Below the pieces are notes generated by a model. That model had not been told where the DNA came from, made no database searches, and was given only the letters and a program-made list of their open reading frames with translations. Source: Albugo candida (Eukaryota; Oomycota; Peronosporomycetes; Albuginales; Albuginaceae). Taken from it: DNA of 51,846 nucleotides. Of this stretch, positions 1 through 11,900 are shown one piece after another. The stretch is taken from contig CAJNAR010000053.1 of the NCBI GenBank assembly GCA_905220665.1, forward strand, positions 1 through 51,846, given 5' to 3'. The first letter of the stretch is position 1. Every line of letters begins with the position of its first letter. Made by a program: the position numbers and the translations under genes.

Positions 1-2
1 TA

Positions 3-1895
3 TTCGAGAGTCTACTGGAGAGCAGAGCCATTGCTCAAGTCTCAAAGATGCCTGGTGGCAATCTTCGAGTGATGGTTTCCACGGAGGATGCTTGACAACA
101 GCTGGAGTGCCAGACGACAACCATCCTCGGGTCTCAATACTTTTTTCGGGAGTACGATTCTCTCGAATCCAAATACTATCTGGATATATTTGGAGTGGGC
201 GTGGAGGAAGAACGGATTCCGATTTTACGTTCCCTTCACAGTCTAGGATGTCCAGTAGTCTTTGCTACTTTCCGCGAAACTGTTCCGTGCAAGGGTGTCG
301 TGATGTCGACGTGGAGAGTGTACTTTAGTACTCCTACATGCCCTCCACAGCTGGTCCGCATCGGTAAAGTATGCGAACAAATTGCATACGAAAAGATGCT
401 TTACCCTGTGCGAGGGAAACACGCTCCTATCCCATCGGAACGACCACGTTTTGGTCAACGTGGTCCTTATTGCTTGGATTTGTGCGCTATATCAACCACG
501 GGAGCACGGCAACAACAATCGAACAAGCAAAAGAAAAAGCAAAACCACATTCAAAATCAACCGCAACAGAAACCACAACAGCAACCAAAACAAACAAACG
601 CGCCAACGGAGCTCGTGGTGGCACCACAAAAAGTAGTGAAGTCAGTTCTCAGTCAAGAATTGAAAGCGAGGAAACCTGACCGGAAGCTATCCGATCAAAT
701 CTCGTTGGAGCTCAACACTCCCCCCACTATCACACCACCAGGAGCACAAGCTTTATTGCAACACACACCTCCCATCCTCCAACTGACCAGTCAGTCATAC
801 TCCCAACCACGGGTAGAGCGGGATGGGGATGTATCCATGAAGTTGGCTTGGACGAGTGGAAAACGTAATCGGGTGGAGCCGTTCGACCAAATGGTCTCCA
901 AAGCACCACCTCTTGCGCTTCCAAAACTAGCGACGAGTAACTATTTTTCCGTGCTCGCAACTATGGAGGTGGAGATCGAAGAAGTAACAGCGGTTGCCAA
1001 TCCAGAGAATGGCAATCGCGTCCAAATCATCCCCGTGAAAGCACGGATGCCAAAAGAGGTGGCCACCTCGAAAGAGGCGGCACACTTTTATCAAAAACGT
1101 CATACAACAATCGAGAAATCGGAACGACCAACCCGAGTTGGTGAAATAGGGGAGCTGATGGAAATCGATTCGAAAAATGCCCTTCACTCACTCCGACCGG
1201 ACAAGCTGGTTCAAGCGGATTCTTGCATCCCTCATGTGCGGAAGCTAATCCAGTTCTGCACAAATCCGGACAAAATCATCCGAGCGGCACTTGATCATCC
1301 GATCACGATGAATGGTGTGCTACTTGCATGTATGGAGTCGAATGATAAAGCTTTGGATGAAGTGGCTCATCTACTTATGATAAATCGCGTTTTTGCAACT
1401 CACAATCTCGGCGAAGATGTTACGTTTGCGACACGATGGAGTCGCCACGTTGGTGGAAAAGTTCCCTCCAAGCGATCTGTTCTGTTCGAGAAAGTAATGT
1501 CGTGGTGGACGTCAGCGACAGACATCGTTATCGGTTTGACTCGAGCAACGAAAGCTCTCGCGTTGTTGGAACTTTTATTCATGTGTACTGCTCCGACATT
1601 CTACACCAACGACCACTGGATCCAATATCTCACCGATGGACCAGTGATCTGGATTCCGGGTCATCATTGTCGTTTACTTCCAACCAATGTGATCATATCC
1701 TTCTTCCGCTCCGACGTTGGCATAAAGTGTTGGTCGCAATGGTTTGGAGGTAGATGGCGTGGACTTCTCCATGGTGACATCGCTGAGCTTTCCGTCAATC
1801 TCAGCTTTTTTCCAGAGGAGCACACAACACTTCACCTCTCACAACAAGATGGTGAAATGAGGTTGATTACTGGTCCACTTCAGCGTGAATGCTAA
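3..1895 (+). pseudogene. LINE copy A ORF1 (partial, one premature stop)
   Basis: ORF1 of the LINE, presumably the RNA-binding chaperone that forms the ribonucleoprotein; this role comes from the position in the element, not from a recognised motif. It reads in one frame from base 3 to the TAA at 1893-1895, apart from a TGA at 93-95 where copy B has a Cys codon. After the stop, about 566 residues stay open. An N-terminal globular part with a WRVYF motif is followed by a conserved ERPRFGQRGPYCLDL block. Next comes a low-complexity Q/K/N tract (about 530-600), a Pro/Ser-rich linker, and a long conserved C-terminal part ending in LSVNLSFFPEE. No CCHC knuckle was seen. The middle resembles copy D (KLAWTSGKR) rather than copy B (QLAWTRGKR). 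Confidence 0.85.
442..465 (+). repeat. Conserved 9-bp hairpin in LINE ORF1 (copy A)
   Basis: Perfect inverted repeat gaccacgtt / aacgtggtc with a 6-nt loop, lying inside the ORF1 codons for RPRFGQRGP. The same hairpin occurs at 7479-7502 (B), 36514-36537 (C) and 48313-48336 (D). Confidence 0.7.
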
Positions 1896-4800
1896 GGGCT
1901 CCTCGATTATTTCAACGTGGAACAATATCTCAGCACTCACGGTGAATGTTAATGGAATACATAAAAACGGTCATCTTTTTATCGACCACATAGTATCACA
2001 ATACTCCATTTGTTGTGTTCAAGAAACCAAGTTTCACGATCACAACCAACTGGAATCATTTCAATTTTTATTATCCTCAAAAATGCAGCACAAAATGTTT
2101 GTCAATGATCACAACAGTGCTTTTCTCCATCCGACTCAAAACCGCAGTGGCGGCGTCATGACAATCCTTCGTTCGGACTTTCCCGGTTATACAACAGCTG
2201 AAGAACTCACCGATCGAAGCATTCGAAATCGTTATTTGGTTCTGCGTCTTCTCATTCACGATGCACCGGTATATATTCACAATGTATATGCACCGGTCAA
2301 GGCCGAGGAACGAGTGAGTTTTTATGAGTTATTGCTTTCCAACACTTTCGAATCGACCGCATCACATATCGTATTTGGTGATTTCAACACACCACTCGAT
2401 CCAGCTATCGATGCTTCGAGTGGAACAATTCGACACGAACCAAGTCGATTAGCGTGTTTGGAATGGCTTTCACAATTGGGTGTGGTAGACGCTTGGCGAA
2501 TCCAGCATCCGACTGAAAAAGTATTTACAGGACCATTACCGCGCAAGAATCGACTTGATTATATCTGCATGTCGGAAGAGCTATTCAATATGGTATACAA
2601 AACCTCTGAGTATTTTCGTCCACGACATGCGGGAGATCATCTGGCACAAAAAGTAACTTTTGCAAATCCAACTCAATCACCCGGTCGAGGATATTGGAAA
2701 TGCTCATTACGACTATTTGAATATCCTAAAGTTGTCGAAGCAATCAAATTGGAAGCGAATTTGGTGCTCAACCAGTTACGGACAACTTCGAATCCCGGTA
2801 AAATGTGGGAAAGTTGGAAGACGAAAATCAAGAAACAGCTTCAAGGAATCGAAAAAAAGGTTGCACAAGATAGCCGACGTGATGTTGAGTCTAGCCAGCG
2901 TGTTTTTGGAAGTCGCAGCAGCTCGATATCGCATCCACGACACCAATGAGTCACGGTACTTTTACGAATCGAGTCTCGAACAATTTAAAATTTCAGTCGA
3001 AAACAACGCGAAATACAACCAAGATGAAAGCTTCGACCATCACGTGAAGCATATGGAGAACTCTTCAAAGCATTTTTTTCGCCCTCCGGATAGTTCTTGT
3101 CGTCGCGTGCCGATCGAAAATGTTACCAAAAAATGTGGTACAGTGACATCGAACCCGAGGGAGATTATTGACGAATTCAGAGATCATTGGGGTGGTGTCA
3201 TGGGCTCTTTTATAGCTCAGAGACCGACTCAAATGATCCAAGTGAAAGAAAGCAAAAAAAGTTACTCGATTCGATTCAAGTTTCACTTGCCTCAGCAGAG
3301 CAAGAACGTCTCTCCTCTCGGTTAAGTACGACCGAGATGGCGGAAGCGATCAAGCACATGCGGAGTAGTTCTTCTCCAGGTATGGATGGACTACCAGCTG
3401 CATTTTATCAGCTTGATCCGGAAACGTTTGGCGAGTGTCTGAAGATCGTGTTCGAATATCAGCTGGAAAGAGGAATTCTACTTCGATCACAACGTCACTC
3501 AGCAATAACATTATTGTACAAAAAAGGATCACGAGGTGATCCTGGCAACTATCGACCGATCGCACTGCTTTGTGTCGATGTAAAAGTACTTTCAAAAGTG
3601 TTGGCGTATCGATTGCAACGTTTTTTGCCAAAATTGATCCATCAAGATCAAAAAGCATTCGTGCGAGGAAGGTCAATGCATCATCATATTCGACATCTCA
3701 CCGACATCCAAGACTTGGTCACTCATCGTGGGGAGGAAGCTTATGCGACTTTTCTCGACTTTGAGAAAGCTTATGATCGAGTCAATTGGACGTACATGTT
3801 TCGCGTTTTGGAAAAGATGGGCGTTGGAAAAAGTTTTATCGACTGGGTTCGTCTTTTGTACAATAACACAAAGGCGCAGTTGATGATTAATGGAAATATC
3901 ACACCGTCCATTACACCACAACGTGGAGTGAAACAAGGTGATCCTCTCTCAGCATTACTTTTTCTGATGACGATCGAACCTTTGGGAAATTTACTTCGAC
4001 AACATGAAGAACATGGCATTTGGATTAATAGCACGACTGTCGCAACTGGATTATTTTTTGCGGACGATTCGACATTGCTTTCAGAGACACCAAATGGTGT
4101 TTTGACGCAACTCGAACTCGTCCAAGTCTATTGCGATGGATCGGGTGCGAAACTCAACTTGAGTAAATCATCCTTGCTCTCGTTGAATCGGACCAAGCCG
4201 TGTCCATGTATTCCCAATTTGACCATAATGGGTCCGGAGGATTCGGTCAAGTATTTGGGTATTCCGTTCGGCCAGAAACCAACTCATTCGATGGTTATTT
4301 CAACTCTCGACAAGCGTTTTTACGATGGGTTTGGTGTATGGTTTCGACGAGCACGAACTGTTCGTGGTCGACTACTGGTTGCGCAGACGATGATTTTATC
4401 ACGTTTGTGGCATTACACGATGCACGTAGACATACCAGCAGTGACAATTCGACAGTGGCAATCGATGTTAAATCGATTTGTGCTTGGTCGGAAACACAAA
4501 AAAGATTCAAAACATGTTCACCTACTCAGCAAAGAGTTTTTATATCTTCGCCGACAAGATGGTGGACTACAAGTTCCTTTTTTGGTGGGACGACTAAAGC
4601 TACAACGTATTCAATTCCTTCAGCAGTTCGCATCCGATGCGTCAACAATTATTCCTGCGAATTGGACAACTGCTTCGACGGAATTATTACAACTTATCCA
4701 ACCTTCCTTTGGACCACACAAGCCGATGGATATATTCACCATCGCACCAAATCGACATGGGAAAATGGTTCAATGGGAGAGCATATCGTCATGGTGGAAA

Positions 4801-6065
4801 CAAGCATTTAGAATGTGGCATCAGATGGAGTTGGAGCATTTCAATATCAGATTTAAATGTTTCACAACGCCGTCAGTACTACATGGAACAGCCGATGTGG
4901 TTTCACTGCGACCAAAAATTACATTACGAAGCTGCTACTCGTCATCCGAGTACGCAGAACGTTTGGTACAATCTTGGCATGGTGGATGAACCACATCGAA
5001 CATTTCGAAAAACGTTTGCTACACTTTTCGACGTTCGAAGTTTGCAAGACTTTTTTCGTGAAAGCGACACATGGCCAACGAAGGAAGATTTCGTCGCCAA
5101 CTATTACAACGACGAAGAGCTAAACACATCGGATATGGCTGAAGAAAAGTTGCTGAGTCGACTTTACAATGAAGTCACTCAGATTCTCCAGCGTATCCAC
5201 TCGACGATTGGTCTCATCACTTGGATTATACCAACCACAAGTGGCAGATCATTTTATGTGGGAGTAAAAAGCAAGGAAAGGAAACATTATTTTCCATCTA
5301 TTCCACGCTCACAACTCTCACGAATCGTCTGGAAACCTCCCGAACCAACCAAGAGTCATCCGATGTCGACACATTGGTCATCACGGGAGAGATCGGACGC
5401 ACTGGATTCAGAACGAGTTCGAACTTTTATGGCTACATCACGGCATCTTCGAAAACGTGTATTACCAATTTTCGAGGATTTACAGTTTCGTATCGCCTTT
5501 CGAATGTTGCCAGTTCGATCTCGTTTCTGGTTCTTAACAAATATTCAGCCCGACATTATCTTGTGCACGCAGCCTTCGTGTGGGGCAGTGGAATCCGATC
5601 AACATCTCTTTCTAGAGTGCGATCACACGGCACAGTTATGGAGGGAGTTACTCCCTAGTTGGGATCAGTTTTTCTCCTCGACCACGTTGGACGCATATTG
5701 CATGTGCAATCGTACCAACACTACGGTCGGATTGGAAAGACTATTTCGACATTATCTCAGATTTATGGCTTGCATTGCAAGCGGTGACACTGCACTTCGT
5801 CTGGACCGATCGGAATCGTCGTTTGTTCGATCAACGATCAGCAACTCCGACAGTTCCAGCACTTTCCGTCATTTACACCACGTTTAGTGCGCACGTTCGG
5901 TACTTTCGAAGACAGTGTTACGACCAAGAGGAACGCATTCAGCTTGCAAAGGTACTGGATCAACTCGCAACGCAGGGATCATTTGGTGGATTTTTCAGCA
6001 GTCGAAGATCATTGCTGCGGGTCCGGCACAGGCGAGTGGAACGGCAAGTGCAACTCGGATCCTAG
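1885..6065 (+). pseudogene. LINE copy A ORF2: APE endonuclease-reverse transcriptase (frameshifted)
   Basis: ORF2 is the element's endonuclease and reverse transcriptase, for nicking the target and copying RNA into DNA at the nick. The APE domain (1930-2660) shows the QETKFHD, GDFNTPLDP, RLDYI and HAGDH blocks. The RT domain (about 3340-4300) shows NYRPIALL, FLDFEKAYDRV, QRGVKQGDPLSALLF and the catalytic FADD at 4057-4068. A C-terminal knuckle near 5570-5615 has spacing C-x4-C-x7-H-x4-C. Compared with the other copies, the frame is broken by +1 near 2901-2908, -1 near 3207-3213, +1 near 4826-4832 and -2 near 5676-5682. It overlaps the end of ORF1 and has no ATG before the endonuclease domain; the frame can begin at a GTG at 1885. 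Confidence 0.9.
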
Positions 6066-6360
6066 TCCTAGTTGGATGGCGTTGTTCCGCCTAGTGTGGC
6101 GCACACCAATTTGCAAATCACTGTACTTTTGGACCATTTTTACAACTTTACAACTTTACAGCATCTACAAGCTTGACACAGTCTCGTATTAAGGTGGCTG
6201 AGGCTACTGCGATACGGGATTATCAACGAGAAGACATATTATCATCTCTCACAGGTATTTCACGAAACGTTTTTTATATGTATATATGTTATTTAAGATA
6301 GCCTAGGCAACTAGAGAAGTCAGTTAGTCTAATTCTAGTAATATAGACACCTTCAACTGA
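6066..6360 (+). other. LINE copy A 3' UTR
   Basis: Noncoding tail, strongly conserved in its last 130 bases among copies A, B and C. It contains the palindrome gcctaggc near 6301 and ends in cttcaactga without poly(A). Short acaacttt repeats occur near 6142-6160 and differ in number between copies. The conserved end is presumably what the element's reverse transcriptase recognises. Confidence 0.75.
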
Positions 6361-6456
6361 GCTATACTTCTCAATTTGCCGGCTACTAAGTAACCCGCCA
6401 ATTTAGTAAAACCATTCGAAAAAACAACCTTTTTCAACTCCTTCCTCTCGAAAACA

Positions 6457-6981
6457 ATGGTCCAAGTCGACATATCGACACAACCAAGGGTGCTAGCGTC
6501 CACTTGTAGTGACGTGGCAACCCTCATGAGTCACCCTGTTTTGGGTGATTGCATGATTGTTGATGAGTCATCACCCCTATGTGATGACGTGGAAAGTACC
6601 CCCACCCCCTGTGTGACGGTACAGGGTAATACCGGTACTACCGGTGTAGGATGTGGTACCGGTGGTACAAGCGGTACTGTCGTTGCCCCGTCACAGGATG
6701 ACCCAAAGGCAACTGCAATTGTGGACGACACTAAAAGTCCCACTTTGGCTGACCTGATCAGGTCACAGGAGTCCTTGCGTAAGGACCAGGCTAGAGCTCG
6801 GGCGAAATTTCGCGTGGAGCTCGCAAAGCCGAAAGCCTCGGATATCGAGGCTATCCTGCAGCTATATGCTGATGGGGAGCACCCGGATTGGTCGGTTTGT
6901 CTGCGAAATTGGAAGCAGCAAGACCTTTCCAAATCCGGAAAGCAACCTTCCCGATGGTCTTGGAGACGGGCCAGTCCTTGA
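6457..6981 (+). CDS. LINE copy B ORF1 N-terminal reading frame (ORF1a)
   Basis: A 174-residue open frame beginning at the first ATG after a 96-nt 5' leader (MVQVDISTQPRVLAS). It has a Gly/Thr-rich stretch around residues 55-75 and a charged, probably helical segment (LRKDQARARAKFRVELAKPK) around residues 107-126. It stops at TGA 6979-6981. The same start, length class and stop recur in copy D (47284-47814). A second frame (about 6888-7015) overlaps its end and leads towards ORF1b, ending at a TGA that overlaps the ATG at 7016 (TGATG). Either an ancestral frameshift split ORF1, or ORF1a and ORF1b are joined by recoding. The function is unknown. Confidence 0.65.
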   Translation: MVQVDISTQPRVLASTCSDVATLMSHPVLGDCMIVDESSPLCDDVESTPTPCVTVQGNTGTTGVGCGTGGTSGTVVAPSQDDPKATAIVDDTKSPTLADLIRSQESLRKDQARARAKFRVELAKPKASDIEAILQLYADGEHPDWSVCLRNWKQQDLSKSGKQPSRWSWRRASP

Positions 6982-7015
6982 CCCGTACTCCAAATGGGAA
7001 AATTAACATCCTCTG

Positions 7016-8956
7016 ATGCGAGACCACGGCAATCCGGTCTTTGAAAGTTTACTGGAGAGCCGGTCGATCGCTCAGGTGTCCAAAATGCCTGGGGGAAACA
7101 TCAGAGTGATGGTCACCACAGCGGATGCCTGCCAACAGTTGGAGTGTCAGCCGGTGACTATCCTTGGGGAAAAGTATTTTTTTCGAGAGTTTGATACTCT
7201 TGAAACAAAGTACTACCTCGATGTTTTCGGCGTAGGCGTGGAGGAAGAACGGAACAACATTCTCCGTGCTCTTCACCAACTCGGGTGTCAAGTGGTATAT
7301 GACACCTTTCGCGAGACGGTTCCAACCAAAGAGGTGGTAATGTCGACTTGGAGAGTCTACTTTGGCTGCTCAACGTGTCCCCAACAACTGGTTAGAGTTG
7401 GTAAAGTGATTGAACAAATCGCTTACGACAAACAGCTCTACCCAGTACGGGGTAAGAATGCTCCTATTCCAACGGAACGACCACGTTTTGGTCAACGTGG
7501 TCCTTACTGCTTGGATTTGGGTGCTGCAATATACACGGGAACACGGCAACAACCAAAGGAAAACAAAAAGAAAAACACAAAACAACCAAACACAACTCAC
7601 ACTCAGCCTCAGAATCAAAAGCAAGCAAAATCGCAACAAGAAAAACAAAAACAAACAACCGCGCCAACGGCAGTCGTGGTGGTCCCAAAAAAGGTGGAGA
7701 AGCCAATTCAAATTCAGGAATTGGAGACGAGGCGACCGGAGCGCAAAAATTCCGACCAAATTTCGTTGGAGCTCAACAGTCCTCCCTCTATCTCACCACC
7801 AGGGTCACCAGACTTATCACAGACCACTCCCCCCATCCTACATTTAAAAAGTCAATCATCTTCCCATCCACGGGTGGAGAAGGATGGTGACACATACATG
7901 CAGTTGGCATGGACGCGAGGAAAGCGTAATCGAACTGAGCCGTTCGACCAAATGGTTTCCAATGCACCACCTCGTGCGCTCCCAACGTTGGCGACAAGCA
8001 ATTACTTTGCTGTGCTCGCAACCATGGAGGTGGATGTCGAAGAAGTTCAAGCGGTTGCCAATCCGGCGCATGGCAATCGCATTCAAATTATTCCCGTGAA
8101 AGCACGGATGCCAAAAGAGGTAGCCACTTCGAAAGAGGCGGCACACTTTTATAAGAAGCGTCATACAACGGTGGAAAAAGCAGAGCGACCAACTCGAATT
8201 GGTGAAATCGGAGAGCTCATGGAAATGGATTCCAAAAATGCACTCCACCAGCTTCGACCGGACAAGCTGGTCCAAGCCGATGCGTGCATCCCACATGTGC
8301 GTAGGCTGGTACAATTTTGTACTAACCCGGACCAAATCATCCGGGCAGCATTAGATCATCCCATCACCATGCATGGGGTGCTTATTTCATGCATGGAGTC
8401 GAATGATCCTGCGTTGGACGAAGTAGCACATCTACTTCTCATCAATCGCGTTTTTGCAGCGCACAATCTCGGCGAAGATGTCACATTTACGACGCGATGG
8501 AATCGCCACGTTGGTGGAAAAGTTCCCTCCAAGAGAGCTGTATTGTTCGAGAAAGTGATGCCTTGGTGGAGGTCAGTGCCGGACACTGTTCACGGTTTGA
8601 CTCGGGCGACCAAAGCTCTCGCATTATTGGAATTGTTATTTATGTCTACTGCCCCGACATTTTACACAAACGATCACTGGATCCACTATCTCACCGATAG
8701 ACCAGTGATCTGGATTCCGGGTCACCATTGTCGTTTACTCCCCATCAATGTGCTTATCTTGTTGTTACGCTCCGACGTGGGCATAAAGTGTTGGTCGCAA
8801 TGGTTTGGTGGTAAATGGCAAGGACTTCTCTGTGGCGATATCGGCGAGCTCTCAGTCAATCTCAGTTTTTTCCCTGAAGAGAAAGCAACACTTCACCTCT
8901 CAAAAGAAGATGGTGAAATGAGGTTGATTGCCGGTCCACTTCAGCGTGAATGCTAA
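7016..8956 (+). CDS. LINE copy B ORF1 main reading frame (ORF1b)
   Basis: An open frame of 646 residues and the most complete ORF1 in the window. The N-terminal 120 residues form a globular part with hydrophobic periodicity like an RNA-recognition fold (YYLDVFGVGV ... STWRVYF); this fold is a guess. The conserved RPRFGQRGPYC block follows, then a K/Q/N-rich tract (7555-7660), a Pro/Ser-rich linker (7750-7880) and a C-terminal half conserved in all copies. It ends at TAA 8954-8956, overlapping the ORF2 frame by 29 nt. It is the presumed nucleic-acid-binding partner of ORF2. No CCHC knuckle is present. Confidence 0.8.
   Translation: MRDHGNPVFESLLESRSIAQVSKMPGGNIRVMVTTADACQQLECQPVTILGEKYFFREFDTLETKYYLDVFGVGVEEERNNILRALHQLGCQVVYDTFRETVPTKEVVMSTWRVYFGCSTCPQQLVRVGKVIEQIAYDKQLYPVRGKNAPIPTERPRFGQRGPYCLDLGAAIYTGTRQQPKENKKKNTKQPNTTHTQPQNQKQAKSQQEKQKQTTAPTAVVVVPKKVEKPIQIQELETRRPERKNSDQISLELNSPPSISPPGSPDLSQTTPPILHLKSQSSSHPRVEKDGDTYMQLAWTRGKRNRTEPFDQMVSNAPPRALPTLATSNYFAVLATMEVDVEEVQAVANPAHGNRIQIIPVKARMPKEVATSKEAAHFYKKRHTTVEKAERPTRIGEIGELMEMDSKNALHQLRPDKLVQADACIPHVRRLVQFCTNPDQIIRAALDHPITMHGVLISCMESNDPALDEVAHLLLINRVFAAHNLGEDVTFTTRWNRHVGGKVPSKRAVLFEKVMPWWRSVPDTVHGLTRATKALALLELLFMSTAPTFYTNDHWIHYLTDRPVIWIPGHHCRLLPINVLILLLRSDVGIKCWSQWFGGKWQGLLCGDIGELSVNLSFFPEEKATLHLSKEDGEMRLIAGPLQREC
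7479..7502 (+). repeat. Conserved 9-bp hairpin in LINE ORF1 (copy B)
   Basis: Perfect gaccacgtt / aacgtggtc stem with a ttggtc loop, identical to the one in copy A although the surrounding ORF1 sequence differs. Confidence 0.7.
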
Positions 8957-11900
8957 GGGCTCCTCGATTATTCCAACGTGGAACAATATCTCAGCACTCA
9001 CGGTGAATGTTAATGGAATTCATAAAAATGGTCATCTTTTTATCGACCACATCCTATCACAACACTCCATTTGTTGTGTTCAAGAAACCAAGTTTCACGA
9101 TCACAACCAACTGGACTCATTTCAGTTTTTATTATCCTCAAAAATGCAGCACAAAATGTTTGTCAATGATCACAACAGTGCATTTCTACATCCGACTCAA
9201 AACCGCAGTGGCGGCGTCATGACAATTCTTCGTTCGGACTTTCCCGGTTACTCAACAGCTGAAGAACTTACCGAACGAAGCATTCGAAATCGTTATTTGG
9301 TTTTGCGTCTTCTCATTCACGATGCACCGGTGTATATTCACAATGTATATGCACCGGTCACGGCCGAGGAACGAGTGGGTTTTTATGATTTATTGCTTTC
9401 CAACACTTTCGAATCGACCGCAACACATATCGTATTTGGTGATTTCAACACGCCACTCGATCCAGCTATCGATGCTTCGAGTGGAACAATTCGACACGAA
9501 CCAAGTCGATTAGCGTGTTTGGAATGGCTTTCACAGTTGGGTGTGGTAGACGCTTGGCGAATCCAACATCCGACTGAAAAAGTATTTACAGGACCATTAC
9601 CGCGCAAGAATCGATTAGATTATATCTGCATGTCGGAAGAGCTATTCAATATGGTATACAAAACCTCTGAGTATTTTCGTCCACGACATGCGGGAGATCA
9701 TCTGGCACAAAAAGTAACTTTTGCAAATCCAACTCAATCTCCGGGACGAGGATATTGGAAATGTTCATTACGATTATTTGAATATCCTAAAGTTGTCGAA
9801 GCAATCAAATTGGAAGCGAATTTGGTGCTCGAACAGTTACGGACAACTTCGAATCCCGGTAAAATGTGGGAATGTTGGAAGACGAAAATCAAGAAACAGC
9901 TTCAAACCATTGAAAAAAAGGTTGCAAAAGATAGCCGACGTGATGTTGAGTCTAGCCAGCGTGTTTTGGAAGTCGCAGCAGCTCGATATCGCATTCAAGA
10001 CACCAATGAGTCACGGTATTTTTACGAATCGAGTCTCCAACAATTTCGAATTTCAGTCGAAAACAACGCGAAATACAACCAAGATGAAAGTTTCGACCAT
10101 CACGTGAAGCATATGGAGAACTCTTCAAAGCATTTTTTTCGCCCTCCGGATAGTTCTTGTCGTCGCGTGCCGATCGAAAATGTTACAAAAAATGTGGTAC
10201 CGTGACATCGAACCCGAGGGAGATTATTGACGAATTCAGAGATCATTGGGGTGGTGTCATGGGCTCTGTTTATAGCTCAGAGACCGACTCAAATGTTCCA
10301 AGTGACAGAAAGCAAAAAAAGTTACTCGATTCGATTCAAGTTTCACTTGCCTCAGCAGAGCAAGAACGTCTCTCAACTCGGTTAAGTACGACCGAGATGG
10401 CGGAAGCGATCAAGCACATGCGGAGTAGTTCTTCTCCAGGTATGGATGGACTACCAGCTGCATTTTATCAGCTTGATCCGGAAACGTTTGGCGAGTGTCT
10501 GAAGATCGTGTTCGAATTTCAGCTAGAAAGAGGAATTTTACTGCGATCACAACGTCACTCAGCAATCACACTTTTATACAAAAAAGGATCACGAGGTGAT
10601 CCTGGCAACTATCGACCGATCGCACTACTTTGCGTCGATGTGAAAGTACTTTCAAAAGTGTTGGCGTATCGATTGCAACGTTTTTTGCCAAAATTGATCC
10701 ATCAAGATCAAAAAGCATTTGTGCGCGGAAGGTCAATGCATCATCATATTCGACATCTCACCGACATCCAAGACTTGGTCACTCATCGTGGGGAGGAAGC
10801 TTATGCGACTTTTCTCGACTTTGAGAAAGCTTATGATCGAGTCAATTGGACGTACATGTTTCGCGTTTTGGAAAAAATGGGTGTTGGAAAAAGTTTTATC
10901 GACTGGGTTCGTCTTTTGTACAATAACACAAAGGCGCAGTTGATGATTAATGGAAATATCACACCGTCCATTACACCACAACGTGGAGTGAAACAAGGTG
11001 ATCCTCTCTCAGCATTACTTTTTCTGATGACGATCGAACCTTTGGGAAATTTACTTCGTCAACATGAAGAACATGGCATTTGGATTAATGGCACGACTGT
11101 CGCAACTGGATTATTTTTTGCGGACGATTCGACATTGCTTTCAGAGACACCAAATGGTGTTTTGACGCAACTCGAACTCGTCCAAGTCTATTGCGATGGA
11201 TCGGGTGCGAAACTCAACTTGAGTAAATCATCTTTGCTCTCGTTGAATCGGACCAAGCCATGTCCACGTATTCCCAATTTGACCATAATGGGTCCGGAGG
11301 ATTCGGTCAAGTATTTGGGTATTCCGTTCGGCCAGAAACCAACTCATCGATGGTTATTTCAACTCTCGACAAGCGTTTTTACGATGGGTTTGGTGTATGG
11401 TTTCGACGAGCACGAACTGTCCGTGGTCGACTACTGGTTGCGCAGACGATGATTTTATCACGTTTGTGGCATTATACGATGCACGTAGACATACCAGCAG
11501 TGACAATTCGACAGTGGCAATCGATGTTAAATCGATTTGTGCTTGGTCGGAAACACAAAAAAGATTCAAAACATGTTCACCTACTCAGCAAAGAGTTTTT
11601 ATATCTTCGCCGACAAGATGGTGGACTACAAGTTCCTTTTTTGGTGGGACGACTAAAGCTACAACGTATTCACTTTCTTCAGCAGTTCGCATCCGATGCG
11701 TCAACAATTATTCCTGCGAATTGGACAACTGCTTCGACGGAATTATTACAACTTATCCAACCTTCCTTTGGACCACACAAGCCGATGGATATATTCACCA
11801 TCGCACCAAATCGACATGGGAAAATGGTTCAATGGGAGAGCATATCGTCATGGTGGAAACAAGCATTTAGAATGTGGCATCAGATGGATTGGAGCATTTC

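Larger units (their letters stand above)
1..6360 (+). mobile_element. LINE retrotransposon copy A (5' end outside window)
   Basis: Non-LTR retrotransposon with ORF1, ORF2 and a 3' UTR, aligned by eye with copies B, C and D in this window. The window opens inside ORF1, at the point matching about 7036 in copy B. The 3' end is at 6360 (cttcaactga), with no poly(A) tail, and copy B starts at the next base. ORF2 is nearly identical to that of copy B, whereas the ORF1 middle is a clearly different sequence type. Both ORFs are broken, so the copy cannot act alone. Confidence 0.93.

Noticed and set aside
4200..5658. Extra plus-strand frames of 145-203 codons over LINE ORF2
   Set aside because: Ser/Thr-rich shadow frames of the reverse transcriptase and knuckle domain, repeated in every copy because the real frame is conserved.
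7370..7759. Minus-strand open frames of 80-130 codons inside LINE ORF1
   Set aside because: They mirror the plus-strand Q/K-rich ORF1 and recur only because that low-complexity tract lacks antisense stops; no start context or domain.
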